Below are positions 1 through 7,987 of a stretch of DNA of 64,000 nucleotides, one piece after another (the first letter of the stretch is position 1; the number at the start of each line of letters is the position of its first letter). Made by a program: the position numbers and the translations under genes. The notes beneath the pieces were generated by a model. That model was not told the origin of the DNA, made no database searches, and was given only the letters and a program-made list of their open reading frames with translations. The DNA is from Prochlorococcus marinus CUG1433 (GTDB taxonomy: Bacteria > Cyanobacteriota > Cyanobacteriia > PCC-6307 > Cyanobiaceae), in the NCBI GenBank assembly GCA_017644425.1, contig JAEPLN010000001.1:1426001-1490000 (forward strand). The letters run 5' to 3'.

Positions 1-2
1 CA

Positions 3-164
3 TGGAAGTTCAATAAAAGAAATAATATATTTAGTAATAAAGATAAAAAAATACATTTATCTATTAATCAATTTTATTTTTATAGTTGGACAATATCTAT
101 TGCATCAAAGAAAGAATACAAAAATCATATAGTTTGTACTAAAGAGAATGAAAAATTCTTATAA
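3..164 (+). CDS. C-terminal fragment of an unidentified protein (5' end outside the window)
   Basis: An open frame enters from the left edge and runs 53 codons to TAA at 162-164. The residue mix (aromatics, then a charged tail ending KENEKFL) looks like an ordinary protein C-terminus. A second frame is also open from base 1 to a TAG at 130-132, so the choice of frame is uncertain. It lies on the same strand as, and 136 bp before, the polysaccharide-modification genes. No family is recognisable from so short a tail. Confidence 0.35.
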   Translation, partial: WKFNKRNNIFSNKDKKIHLSINQFYFYSWTISIASKKEYKNHIVCTKENEKFL

Positions 165-300
165 TAAAAACAAATTAAAGAGAGAACTAAATTTATCTAT
201 TTATAGAATTAAAAGATTTTTTGGTATCTTTTTTGATAAATCACTAAATATTTTTTTTGATGAATTTACGATTAAATAACTAAAATTCTCTTAATAATAA

Positions 301-1215
301 ATGAAAAATATTGAAACTAGAAAAGATCATACTTATAAGGTAATTTTTTTTGGATCTGAATCGGCTGGTTTAAGATGTCTGAAATTTTTAATAAAACAAA
401 ATAATATAAAAATCAGTTTTTTAATAACTAACGAAAAAGGTATTAGTAATAAAGCATTTTTTAAAATTGCTAGAGAAAATAACATTTGCATAATAAGTAA
501 AGTTGAACTTTTAGAAAAAATTAATCAATCAATTATTATTCGTAATCAAATAGATTTTATCTTAAGTGTTTTTTCACCTTTTATAGTTGATGATTTAATT
601 CTAAATCATACAAAATATGGAGGCTATAATCTTCATCCAGGAAGACTCCCTGAATATGCAGGCTTAAATCCTACAAGCTGGTCAATTTATAATAATGAAA
701 AATATCATGAAGTCACTTTACACAAAATGAATAACATTATTGATGGTGGAGAAATAGTAGATAGTAAAAGAATTGAAATCAGTAAAGAAGAAACTGCTAT
801 CTCATTACTCATAAAGTCAACTAATGAAGGAATTACCTTGATTAAAGACTTTATTATGTTTCTCACTCAGGATAATATTGGAAACATTTCGACAAAGAAG
901 CAAGACTTAAAAAAGAGAAAATATTATACTAATACAAATCCTCTTTCTCAACCAATAGATTGGAATGAGTCAATAAATAAAATTGATAGGATTTTTAGAT
1001 CATCTTATTTTGGTATTAAGAGATCTCCATGGGGTTTCCCAAAAACATTAGTTGATGATCAAATAGTTGAGTTAAAAAATTATAAGTTTTTTAAGTGTCA
1101 ACAAAATGAAAGTATAGGTAAAGTTCTTTATATTTCGGGAAATTTAATTGAAATTGCATTTAAAAATGGAATAATTAAAGCAGAAATCGTAAATGGAGAT
1201 AATATAATCGAATGA
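301..1215 (+). CDS. Formyltransferase-family protein (sugar/amine N-formyltransferase-like)
   Basis: A 304-aa protein of the methionyl-tRNA/GAR/sugar formyltransferase fold. The family's catalytic Asn-His-Asp set is visible as N110 and H112 (in YNLHPGRLPEYAG) and D148 (in IDGGEIV). A C-terminal region from about residue 210 resembles the small C-terminal domain of the family. These enzymes transfer a formyl group from N10-formyl-tetrahydrofolate to an amine. Inside a polysaccharide island the usual substrate is a nucleotide-linked amino sugar. It overlaps the next gene by 4 bp (ATGA), which points to co-translation with the AAC(3)-like protein. It is not the housekeeping fmt gene, since the N-terminal and loop sequences diverge. 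The exact substrate is inference. Confidence 0.75.
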   Translation: MKNIETRKDHTYKVIFFGSESAGLRCLKFLIKQNNIKISFLITNEKGISNKAFFKIARENNICIISKVELLEKINQSIIIRNQIDFILSVFSPFIVDDLILNHTKYGGYNLHPGRLPEYAGLNPTSWSIYNNEKYHEVTLHKMNNIIDGGEIVDSKRIEISKEETAISLLIKSTNEGITLIKDFIMFLTQDNIGNISTKKQDLKKRKYYTNTNPLSQPIDWNESINKIDRIFRSSYFGIKRSPWGFPKTLVDDQIVELKNYKFFKCQQNESIGKVLYISGNLIEIAFKNGIIKAEIVNGDNIIE

Positions 1216-2003
1216 ATTTTAAAGATGAATTAATATCAAAATACAATGAATTTAAGCTGTCTAATTGTGAGGTAATTTATATTTACTCTGATCTAAGAGG
1301 ATTTTCTCAATATATGGACCAATTCTCAGGAAAGGATAATTTCTTAAAAACATTTATTGAACCTATTTTAGAAAGAAATATCACAGCTATTATCCCTACT
1401 TTTTCTTATACAACAAAAGGTATATTTGATACTAAAAAAACAAAAACTAGTCTTGGAGCCTTAAATAGTTGGTTTATAAATAATTCTGAAAGTGAAAGAT
1501 CAGAACATCCATTATTTTCTTATTGTTCGATAGGTCCCAAATCCAAAGAAATTGTCAATAATATTGGTAAAAGTGCATTTGGTTATGATTGTATTTTTGA
1601 AAGAATACTAAAATTAAACACAAAATTTTTACATATTGGAAGACCTTTAAATTATGGTAATACAATGATTCATTATATAGAACAATTATGCGGAGCTACA
1701 TATAGATATAATAAAAAATTTAATGTTGATGTCTACAAAAACGGTCAATATATAGGGAATAACTATTCAGCTTTTTTAAGAATTAGGAATCATAAAAAAA
1801 ACTATTATGGGTTTGATTTTAATAGAGCTTCAAAAATCTTAGAGAGCGAAAATATCGTAAAAAAATGTCAAATTTCTAGTAAATTAACTAACCTTGAATT
1901 TTATGATGCAGAAAAAACATTTAATATTCTTGTAAAAGAGTTTTATAAAAATAATATGATATTTTTAAAAGACGGAACTAAAGAACCGATCTTGGATTTA
2001 TAA
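1212..2003 (+). CDS. AAC(3)-like N-acyltransferase
   Basis: A 263-aa protein resembling the aminoglycoside 3-N-acetyltransferase (AAC(3)/YokD) family. Recognisable blocks are a conserved His in SEHPLFSYCSIG (H99) and TMIHYIEQ (H154), which match the HP...G and T-x-x-H-x-x-E signatures. The family moves an acyl group from a thioester (CoA, or in principle an acyl carrier protein) onto an amine. In surface-glycan loci, members acylate amino sugars and need have nothing to do with antibiotic resistance. It starts inside the last codons of the formyltransferase. The nearby carrier protein and adenylation enzyme suggest an acyl-ACP donor, which is inference. Confidence 0.7.
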   Translation: MNFKDELISKYNEFKLSNCEVIYIYSDLRGFSQYMDQFSGKDNFLKTFIEPILERNITAIIPTFSYTTKGIFDTKKTKTSLGALNSWFINNSESERSEHPLFSYCSIGPKSKEIVNNIGKSAFGYDCIFERILKLNTKFLHIGRPLNYGNTMIHYIEQLCGATYRYNKKFNVDVYKNGQYIGNNYSAFLRIRNHKKNYYGFDFNRASKILESENIVKKCQISSKLTNLEFYDAEKTFNILVKEFYKNNMIFLKDGTKEPILDL

Positions 2004-2043
2004 AATAAATATAAATATAATTAAAATAATAATATTTAAAAAA

Positions 2044-2451
2044 ATGGAAAAGATACATCATCTAGGAATTGTTTGTAACGATATAGAAGATGCTTATAAA
2101 GCATTTAATATACAGCCTGATGATATAAAGGAGTACTATCTAGATAAAGAACAGAAAAATGAACTTTATTTTTTTCATTTAAAAGAGAATGATCTTTGGA
2201 TGGAGTTTGTTGTGCCAATAGATGAGAATTCTACAGTCTGGAATTATGCCAAAAATAATAATTTCGGAATACATCATATTGGATTCAATTCAAATAATCT
2301 TGAAAAAGAAAAATTGCTTTCTAATAACCTAAAAGGCGTTTTTGAGTTAAAAAGTTATTTTTTAAAAATTGCATCTTTTGGTGGGAGAATAAATACTTTA
2401 TTTTTTTATTTCAGAGGTTTATTAATAGAGTATGTAAAAAAATTAGATTAA
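2044..2451 (+). CDS. VOC-family (glyoxalase/methylmalonyl-CoA epimerase-like) protein
   Basis: A 135-aa protein with two beta-alpha-beta-beta-beta repeats of the vicinal oxygen chelate fold. Candidate metal ligands lie where the family has them: H6 in IHHLGI, a Glu in WMEFV, a His in GIHHIGF and a Glu near the C-terminus in LIEYV. HHLGI together with HHIGF most resembles methylmalonyl-CoA epimerases. Such an enzyme could epimerise or isomerise an acyl thioester, which would fit the carrier-protein gene 45 bp downstream. The specific reaction cannot be read from sequence alone. Confidence 0.65.
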   Translation: MEKIHHLGIVCNDIEDAYKAFNIQPDDIKEYYLDKEQKNELYFFHLKENDLWMEFVVPIDENSTVWNYAKNNNFGIHHIGFNSNNLEKEKLLSNNLKGVFELKSYFLKIASFGGRINTLFFYFRGLLIEYVKKLD

Positions 2452-2496
2452 TCCCAAATGATATTATTAATTAAATAGATCTTACTGATTTTTAAA

Positions 2497-2754
2497 ATGG
2501 ATAAAATGATTATTAAGAATAAAATTTATAATTTTTTTATTGAAAGAGAAGGTGATGATATTTTAGATAGTATTGATAATATAGATTTTATTGATGAAGG
2601 AATTCTTGATTCTCTTGATTTTTTCTCATTAGCAGTTTTTATTGAAAAAGAATTTGGGATTAAATTAAAAATGACTGATGAAGATACATTTAAAAAAATG
2701 AGAAAAATTGAAACCTTGATAGACTTGATTTTACAATTGTCATTAAATAGTTAA
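2497..2754 (+). CDS. Acyl/peptidyl carrier protein
   Basis: An 85-aa acidic protein of carrier-protein size. The phosphopantetheine attachment motif is GILDSLDFF, with S39 the likely 4'-phosphopantetheine site. It is followed by the typical helix III region (FIEKEFGIKL). It ends 4 bp before the adenylation gene, so the two are almost certainly translated together and the adenylation enzyme probably loads it. It differs from a fatty-acid AcpP because it lacks the DSLD-T/V-E context, and it looks closer to DltC-type or stand-alone PCPs. Holo-conversion would need a PPTase encoded elsewhere. Confidence 0.85.
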   Translation: MDKMIIKNKIYNFFIEREGDDILDSIDNIDFIDEGILDSLDFFSLAVFIEKEFGIKLKMTDEDTFKKMRKIETLIDLILQLSLNS

Positions 2755-2758
2755 TTCG

Positions 2759-4270
2759 ATGTTTCGATCATCATTCTTAGAAATATTTGATAAAAATTTA
2801 AATAAAAATCCAAATAAAATTATAAGTTCAGATTTTGAACAATCACTTAATTGGAATCAATTTGCTTTTCAAGCTAATTATTATGCAAAAAAATTTGAAA
2901 GACTTAATCAGAAAATAATACCAATCATTGTAGATAGAACAGTTAAAACACCCTGCTCAATAGTTGGGTGCGTTTTAGCAAAAAAAATATTTGTACCAAT
3001 TTCTTCAGAACAGCCAATAAACAGAATAGAAAGAATATTAAATCAACTAGAAGTTGATTTTATTTTAAATTTAGAAAACCTTATGCTTGGTAATAAATAT
3101 ATATCTATCAAAGAAACAAATTTAGCAATAAATAACAATAATTTCTCGAAAAAAAGAAGTATTGAAGATTCCGAACCGCTTTATATATTATTTACTTCAG
3201 GATCTACTGGTGATCCTAAGGGGGTAAAAGTATCAGAAAGAAATTTATTAAATACAATGGTTTGGAGCCATACCTATCAAAAATGGGAAGATAATGATTT
3301 AATCGGAATTACTACAAATTTTGGGTTTGATATTTCACTTTTTGATCTTTTTTCATCTCTTTACAGTAATATTCCACATTACATAATAAGAGATCCAAAA
3401 GATCCCTTTAATTCGGGAAGAGAAATAATAAAAAATAAAATCACATCAATTTTTTCATCACCTTCCTTCTTTTCTTCACTTATCAAATCTGAAGTAATTA
3501 ATACATTGAATAAAAGTAATATGCGCCAAATTTTTAGTGGTGGAGACTTCTTCCCTCCAGATCATATAAATAAATTTAAGCAAAAATTACCTAACTTAGA
3601 TATTTATAATGTCTGGGGCCCTACAGAAACATCAATTGTTAATACTATGCATAAAATAAGCGAAAAAGATCTATTTTATGCATCCCAAGATAAAAAAGAT
3701 ATTCCAATAGGTAAATTAAATCATCCTTTAATGCCGTGTATGATTGTTGATGAAAATAGAGAAAAAAAAATTAAAAAGCCTTTTCAAAGAGGAGAAATTG
3801 TAGTTTCCGGTACTCCCGTTTCATTAGGTTATTTTAATAATAAAGGAAATCAGGATTTTTTAAGAATACAGGAGGTCAACTATTTTTATACAAATGACAT
3901 AGGATACTTTGACGAAAATCATAATTTATATATTGTTGGTAGAAAAGGATTTACAATTAAAATAAATGGATACAGGGTTAACCTTAAGGAAATAGAATCT
4001 CAAGTTATTTCTTTTCCTGAAATTCATCAAGCAATAGCATTCAATCCAAAAAAATATAAAGAGTTTATTTTTATTGCCGTGGAACTTGAAAACAAGCAAA
4101 TTAAAGATTTAAAATTTGGAGAATTACGATCATTTTTACGCAAAAAAATTCCAATATATATGCTTCCTAAAAAACTAATAATTCTAAATGAATTACCTAA
4201 AAATATAAATGGAAAAATTGATAGAAAAGCTACAGAAATTAGGGCTTTAGAAGAATTTGAAAATTCATGA
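2759..4270 (+). CDS. Stand-alone amino-acid adenylation enzyme (DltA/NRPS A-domain-like)
   Basis: A 503-aa AMP-forming ligase with all the core motifs: A3 TSGSTG (146-151) with lysine 154, A4 FDISLFDLF (D191), A5 NVWGPTETS (about 284-292), A7 TNDIG, A8 GRKGFTIKINGYRV (394-407), and A10 NGKIDRK with catalytic K486. Asp at the A4 position is what NRPS A domains and DltA use to hold an alpha-amino group, so an amino-acid substrate is more likely than a fatty acid. The total length fits a free-standing enzyme (DltA is about 500 aa). It sits between a carrier protein (4 bp upstream) and a hotdog protein (4-bp overlap downstream). The inferred role is to activate an amino or hydroxy acid and load it on the ACP. 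Confidence 0.8.
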   Translation: MFRSSFLEIFDKNLNKNPNKIISSDFEQSLNWNQFAFQANYYAKKFERLNQKIIPIIVDRTVKTPCSIVGCVLAKKIFVPISSEQPINRIERILNQLEVDFILNLENLMLGNKYISIKETNLAINNNNFSKKRSIEDSEPLYILFTSGSTGDPKGVKVSERNLLNTMVWSHTYQKWEDNDLIGITTNFGFDISLFDLFSSLYSNIPHYIIRDPKDPFNSGREIIKNKITSIFSSPSFFSSLIKSEVINTLNKSNMRQIFSGGDFFPPDHINKFKQKLPNLDIYNVWGPTETSIVNTMHKISEKDLFYASQDKKDIPIGKLNHPLMPCMIVDENREKKIKKPFQRGEIVVSGTPVSLGYFNNKGNQDFLRIQEVNYFYTNDIGYFDENHNLYIVGRKGFTIKINGYRVNLKEIESQVISFPEIHQAIAFNPKKYKEFIFIAVELENKQIKDLKFGELRSFLRKKIPIYMLPKKLIILNELPKNINGKIDRKATEIRALEEFENS

Positions 4271-4671
4271 AAAGAAGTATTGAGATTTTAAAAGGAAAAG
4301 TAAATAGTGATCAATTAGATGAATATGATCATTTAGCCATGCCAAACTATTTAAAGATAATCAATAATGGCATAATGATTTTATCAAATGATATATTTAA
4401 AAATACTTTATCTAATAATAACAAAAGGCTAGTAGCAGCAAGATGTAACTTAGAGTTTAAAAATGAATTACTTCTTAATAATGAATGGATATTAAATGTG
4501 AAATTTATTGATTTTGATATCAAATATTTAACTCTTGATTTTAAAATCAGATCAAAATCTCAGGTAAAAGCAAAAGCAATAATGGTACTTGTCGCTTTTG
4601 ATTTGACTTCAAGAAAATCAGTTACCCTCTCTTCAGAGGAGATATATATCCTAAAACAATTATTGAATTAA
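4267..4671 (+). CDS. Hotdog-fold thioesterase-like protein (4HBT/YbgC type)
   Basis: A 134-aa protein with the signature D-E-Y-D-H-L-A-M-P-N-Y near residues 18-28, equivalent to the Asp...His...Asn...Tyr active-site helix of 4-hydroxybenzoyl-CoA thioesterase-type enzymes. Alternating hydrophobic strands follow, as expected for a hotdog domain. The start overlaps the adenylation gene by 4 bp (ATGA), so the two are translationally coupled. It could hydrolyse mis-loaded or product acyl-carrier thioesters, or it could be a non-hydrolytic acyl-ACP binding protein. It ends the cassette, and a 284-bp AT-rich gap follows. Confidence 0.65.
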   Translation: MKRSIEILKGKVNSDQLDEYDHLAMPNYLKIINNGIMILSNDIFKNTLSNNNKRLVAARCNLEFKNELLLNNEWILNVKFIDFDIKYLTLDFKIRSKSQVKAKAIMVLVAFDLTSRKSVTLSSEEIYILKQLLN

Positions 4672-4955
4672 ACAAATTGAATAGTTTTAAACCTTAGCTT
4701 TTAATATGATTTCTTACTAAGAAATTATGTCAAATTTTAACAGATTACTTTAATTAAAAAGGAAAAGATTAATTTAGTAAGAACACATTATTATTGAAGA
4801 ATTAGTCATTCTTTAAATTAATAAATAAGACCTTTAAAACGAATAATTTTTTTACTTAAAGCTTTTTAATTTTTTTTAAATTAAATTACTATTTCGTATA
4901 GAAAAAGAAGGGAATATATTTTAAAATAGGATAGCTGGTAAATTAAAAAAATAAA

Positions 4956-5720
4956 TTGAAAAAAAATGACGAATTACATTTAGGGATTCTTGCAGCTATG
5001 CCAGAAGAAGTTGGCACTTTCTTATCTAACTTAGATTCAATAGTTGAAAAAAAATATGGAGATTTAGCAATATTTTCTGGAATTTGGAAAGGTTCTAATA
5101 TAAAAAATATTTACCTTTCAGTTTGTTTTAGTGGATGGGGAAAAGTTAGTTCCTCTAGAGCTACGACTAGATTAATATCAAGCTTGTATAAAGATAAAGC
5201 AATCGATTTTATTATTTTTACAGGAGTTGCTGGAGCTGCAAAAAAGAATCTTAAACAATGGGATATTATTATTTCAGATTCTGTTATACAGCATGATATG
5301 GATGCAAGACCAATTTTTGAAAAATATTTTATACCGGCTTTAAAAACAAAAAGAATTTTTCCTTCAAAAGATATTCTTGTTGATTTTGAAAAAGCACTAA
5401 TATATTCAAAAAAAAATGGAAATTTATCAATTTTTGGCGATGTATATAAGGGATTAATTGCAACTGGTGACCAGTTTATATCAGATAAAAATATCCTTGA
5501 TTCAATTTCTAATGATTTTAATGATATTCATGCAGTTGAAATGGAGGGGGCTTCTTTTGCACAAGTTGCTGAACAAGAAAATGTTAAATGGTTAATAGTA
5601 AGAGTGATATCTGATCAAGCTGATGATGATGCTTATTTAGATTTTGACAAATTTCTTCAAGAGTTTAAAATTTATTCTTGGCAAATTATTGAATCATTTT
5701 TAAATTATATATCTAAATAA
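4956..5720 (+). CDS. mtnN: MTA/SAH nucleosidase-like protein (PNP_UDP family)
   Basis: A 254-aa protein of the nucleoside phosphorylase superfamily. Landmarks of 5'-methylthioadenosine/S-adenosylhomocysteine nucleosidase are AAMPEEV near the N-terminus (catalytic Glu 17 or 18), SGWGKV, the glycine loop FTGVAGAA, ATGDQFIS, VEMEGASFAQVA (ribose-binding Glu) and ISDQAD (catalytic Asp). It would cleave adenine from MTA or SAH. The start is TTG; no ATG in frame gives a full domain. It lies alone between two polysaccharide-modification groups, an unusual location for this gene, so a specialised nucleoside substrate is possible. Confidence 0.75.
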   Translation: MKKNDELHLGILAAMPEEVGTFLSNLDSIVEKKYGDLAIFSGIWKGSNIKNIYLSVCFSGWGKVSSSRATTRLISSLYKDKAIDFIIFTGVAGAAKKNLKQWDIIISDSVIQHDMDARPIFEKYFIPALKTKRIFPSKDILVDFEKALIYSKKNGNLSIFGDVYKGLIATGDQFISDKNILDSISNDFNDIHAVEMEGASFAQVAEQENVKWLIVRVISDQADDDAYLDFDKFLQEFKIYSWQIIESFLNYISK

Positions 5721-5733
5721 AATTATCTTATTT

Positions 5734-6087
5734 ATGTCAAAAAAGAGATTCCTAATTGTTGGTTCGATTAATACCTTAATTACAAATTCATTTCTCCAAT
5801 TATTGTTATTAGTAACAAACATTTCATTAGCTACTTTTGTTTCCCAGCTAATTAGCATGTTTGTTGGGTTTTATCTTCATGGTAAGTTTGTATTCGGTAA
5901 TTCTCAATTTTCTTTTATTAAATTTTTTAAGTATTTCTTATTCGCTTTTTTACTATGGATACTAAATTGGAGCGGGATTTTTGTAATTTCAAGTTATGGA
6001 ATAAATAAGAATCTTTCTGCATTAATATTAATACCATTTCTCGCCTCTATTTCTTATTTGATTCAAAAGAATAAAATTTTTGTTTAA
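5734..6087 (+). CDS. GtrA-like membrane protein (putative lipid-linked sugar flippase)
   Basis: A 117-aa protein with four hydrophobic segments and the GtrA pattern: an N-terminal FLIVGSINTLIT, and HGKFVF after the second helix. GtrA-family proteins are thought to flip undecaprenyl-phosphate-linked sugars. It starts 13 bp after the nucleosidase gene and is followed by a large polytopic membrane protein and a GtrB-like GT2. That completes the A/B/type-specific set found in Gtr side-chain modification systems. The fold assignment is firm; the sugar is unknown. Confidence 0.8.
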   Translation: MSKKRFLIVGSINTLITNSFLQLLLLVTNISLATFVSQLISMFVGFYLHGKFVFGNSQFSFIKFFKYFLFAFLLWILNWSGIFVISSYGINKNLSALILIPFLASISYLIQKNKIFV

Positions 6088-6147
6088 ATTTTACTTTAAG
6101 TTATACTTAATTCTAGTATATTATTTGTTAAATAATAATTGATATTT

Positions 6148-7935
6148 ATGATTAATATAATATTATTATCAATAGTTTTTTTATTTATTTTTTCTAATAA
6201 TTTTAAAATAGTTGAAAATAATAATGAAATTTTAATATCTAATTATATTACATCTTTCACATTATCAATATCAATAATAGGTTCAATTTCTTTAGGATTA
6301 ATATTTATTAATTCTGTACAATTTCCAATTATTATAATATCATTATTGATATTTTTTTCTTATTTCTTAATCTTTAATATAAACTTAAAAAATATAATTA
6401 ATTTTTTTATAAGTTGGAAGATTTTACTTAATACTTTCTTATTAAAAAATAGTTTTAATAAATTTTTAGTATTTTTAGTATTCTATCTTTATTTATTGTC
6501 ATTTGGTCCAATTAATCACCCTGATGCGACCACAACATATGTAGGTTATCCATACCAATTTTTTATAAAAGGTAAACATTTTATTGATGGAGGTTTATTC
6601 CAAGGCATTTTAGGTATTTCTGATTTTGCGAATTTAGCCTTCTTTCAAGAAAAATCAATTTGGTTAATAAGAATGATTCAGGCAATTCCGATTTTTATGA
6701 TCGTATCCATTTTTATTAAAAGAGGGAAAAGTAAATTATTTATATTATCCTTTTTAACTACCCCCGTATTTATACAATGGTTAACTATTGGAAAATTTTT
6801 ATTATTTCCAGACTTGGCAGTAACCATTACCTATCTTGTATGGGATAAATATAGAACTAAGAATAATCTAATTAACCTTTTAATTTTAATAGTTTTATCA
6901 ATATCATTTAAAATATCAAGCCTTATTATTTGTATCCCTATTTTTTTTCATATATTATATGATTTGGTTTCTACAAAAAAATTAAAGTCTCTTTTTCTAA
7001 TAGAAAATAGCTTGAGATATCTCTTTTTATTTTTAGCAATAGGAGTATTAGCTGAAATACTTTTATATAGATTTTATGTAACTGGTAATTTTTTATATCC
7101 TATATTTAATAGTTTTCTTATTCCAGATAATCAACAAATGATTGACTTTGAGAATGATTTAAAACAATATATATATTCTGATGGATTACCTTTTATAACT
7201 ACAAATGTTAATTTATTAGGAATGATTTTAGGTCCTGCTAATACATTATTAATAATATTTTTACCGTTTTTAAGTCTGCTAGCAAAAAATGGAAATAAAT
7301 TTATTAAAAGTAATTTTGTAGCAATAACTCAGATTATCTTACTTTTAATTTTATCAAATGGTAGGGCAGATTATTTTGCCTCACCATTGGTCATTTTACT
7401 TATGAAGAATAGATTATTTAATTTAAATAATTACACTATAAAAAAAATACCAAAAGTAAAATTTATTTATTTTAAAAAAATATTTTTATTAATATTATGG
7501 CTTCAAATTTTAATATTTTCATGTATTACATTACTCTCAATTTATCAATCAATATTTGGGATATTTAATTATCAATCTTCAATGAATAGATTTGCATATA
7601 ATTATGATTTAACTGCAACTTTAAATAAGGTTTCTAAAGAGCCAATTATAAATTTTTATGATAGAACTCCTCTGTTTTTTCTAGAAAAAGATTACGTACA
7701 TGAAGATGTATTTAAAAAATGCCTTTACTACAATGATAAAGAATTTGGAAAAGATTCCATTGAAAATTGCTTTAAAAATTTCAAGGCAAAGTCAATTATT
7801 ATAAATAGTGAAGCTTTAAAAAATAATAAAAGTTTCATTTGCAAAAAATATTCTACAAATTATACGTCTAGGAATCCTTTTAAATTCAGGAAAAGAGATT
7901 TCGATTTATGCGATATCAATAATTTAGAATATTAA
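6148..7935 (+). CDS. Large polytopic membrane protein (putative GT-C-like glycosyltransferase)
   Basis: About 595 aa from the ATG at 6148 (a TTG at 6139 in the same frame is less likely). There are at least ten hydrophobic segments and a soluble C-terminal region of about 100 aa. The first sizeable outside loop holds HPDATTTYVGYPYQF, an acidic loop of the type found after TM1 of GT-C glycosyltransferases and LIC_10190-type membrane proteins. It sits between a GtrA-like flippase and a GtrB-like GT2, the position of the serotype-specific Gtr enzyme. It probably transfers a lipid-linked sugar to the surface glycan on the periplasmic side. No closer assignment is possible from sequence alone. Confidence 0.55.
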   Translation: MINIILLSIVFLFIFSNNFKIVENNNEILISNYITSFTLSISIIGSISLGLIFINSVQFPIIIISLLIFFSYFLIFNINLKNIINFFISWKILLNTFLLKNSFNKFLVFLVFYLYLLSFGPINHPDATTTYVGYPYQFFIKGKHFIDGGLFQGILGISDFANLAFFQEKSIWLIRMIQAIPIFMIVSIFIKRGKSKLFILSFLTTPVFIQWLTIGKFLLFPDLAVTITYLVWDKYRTKNNLINLLILIVLSISFKISSLIICIPIFFHILYDLVSTKKLKSLFLIENSLRYLFLFLAIGVLAEILLYRFYVTGNFLYPIFNSFLIPDNQQMIDFENDLKQYIYSDGLPFITTNVNLLGMILGPANTLLIIFLPFLSLLAKNGNKFIKSNFVAITQIILLLILSNGRADYFASPLVILLMKNRLFNLNNYTIKKIPKVKFIYFKKIFLLILWLQILIFSCITLLSIYQSIFGIFNYQSSMNRFAYNYDLTATLNKVSKEPIINFYDRTPLFFLEKDYVHEDVFKKCLYYNDKEFGKDSIENCFKNFKAKSIIINSEALKNNKSFICKKYSTNYTSRNPFKFRKRDFDLCDINNLEY

Positions 7936-7987
7936 TTATTCATGAAAAATGATTTAATTAAATAAGTAATATTTGTTGTTAATTAAT

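Noticed and set aside
1212-2003. Antibiotic resistance function for the AAC(3)-like gene
   Set aside because: The context is polysaccharide modification with a carrier protein; the family includes many non-resistance acyltransferases.
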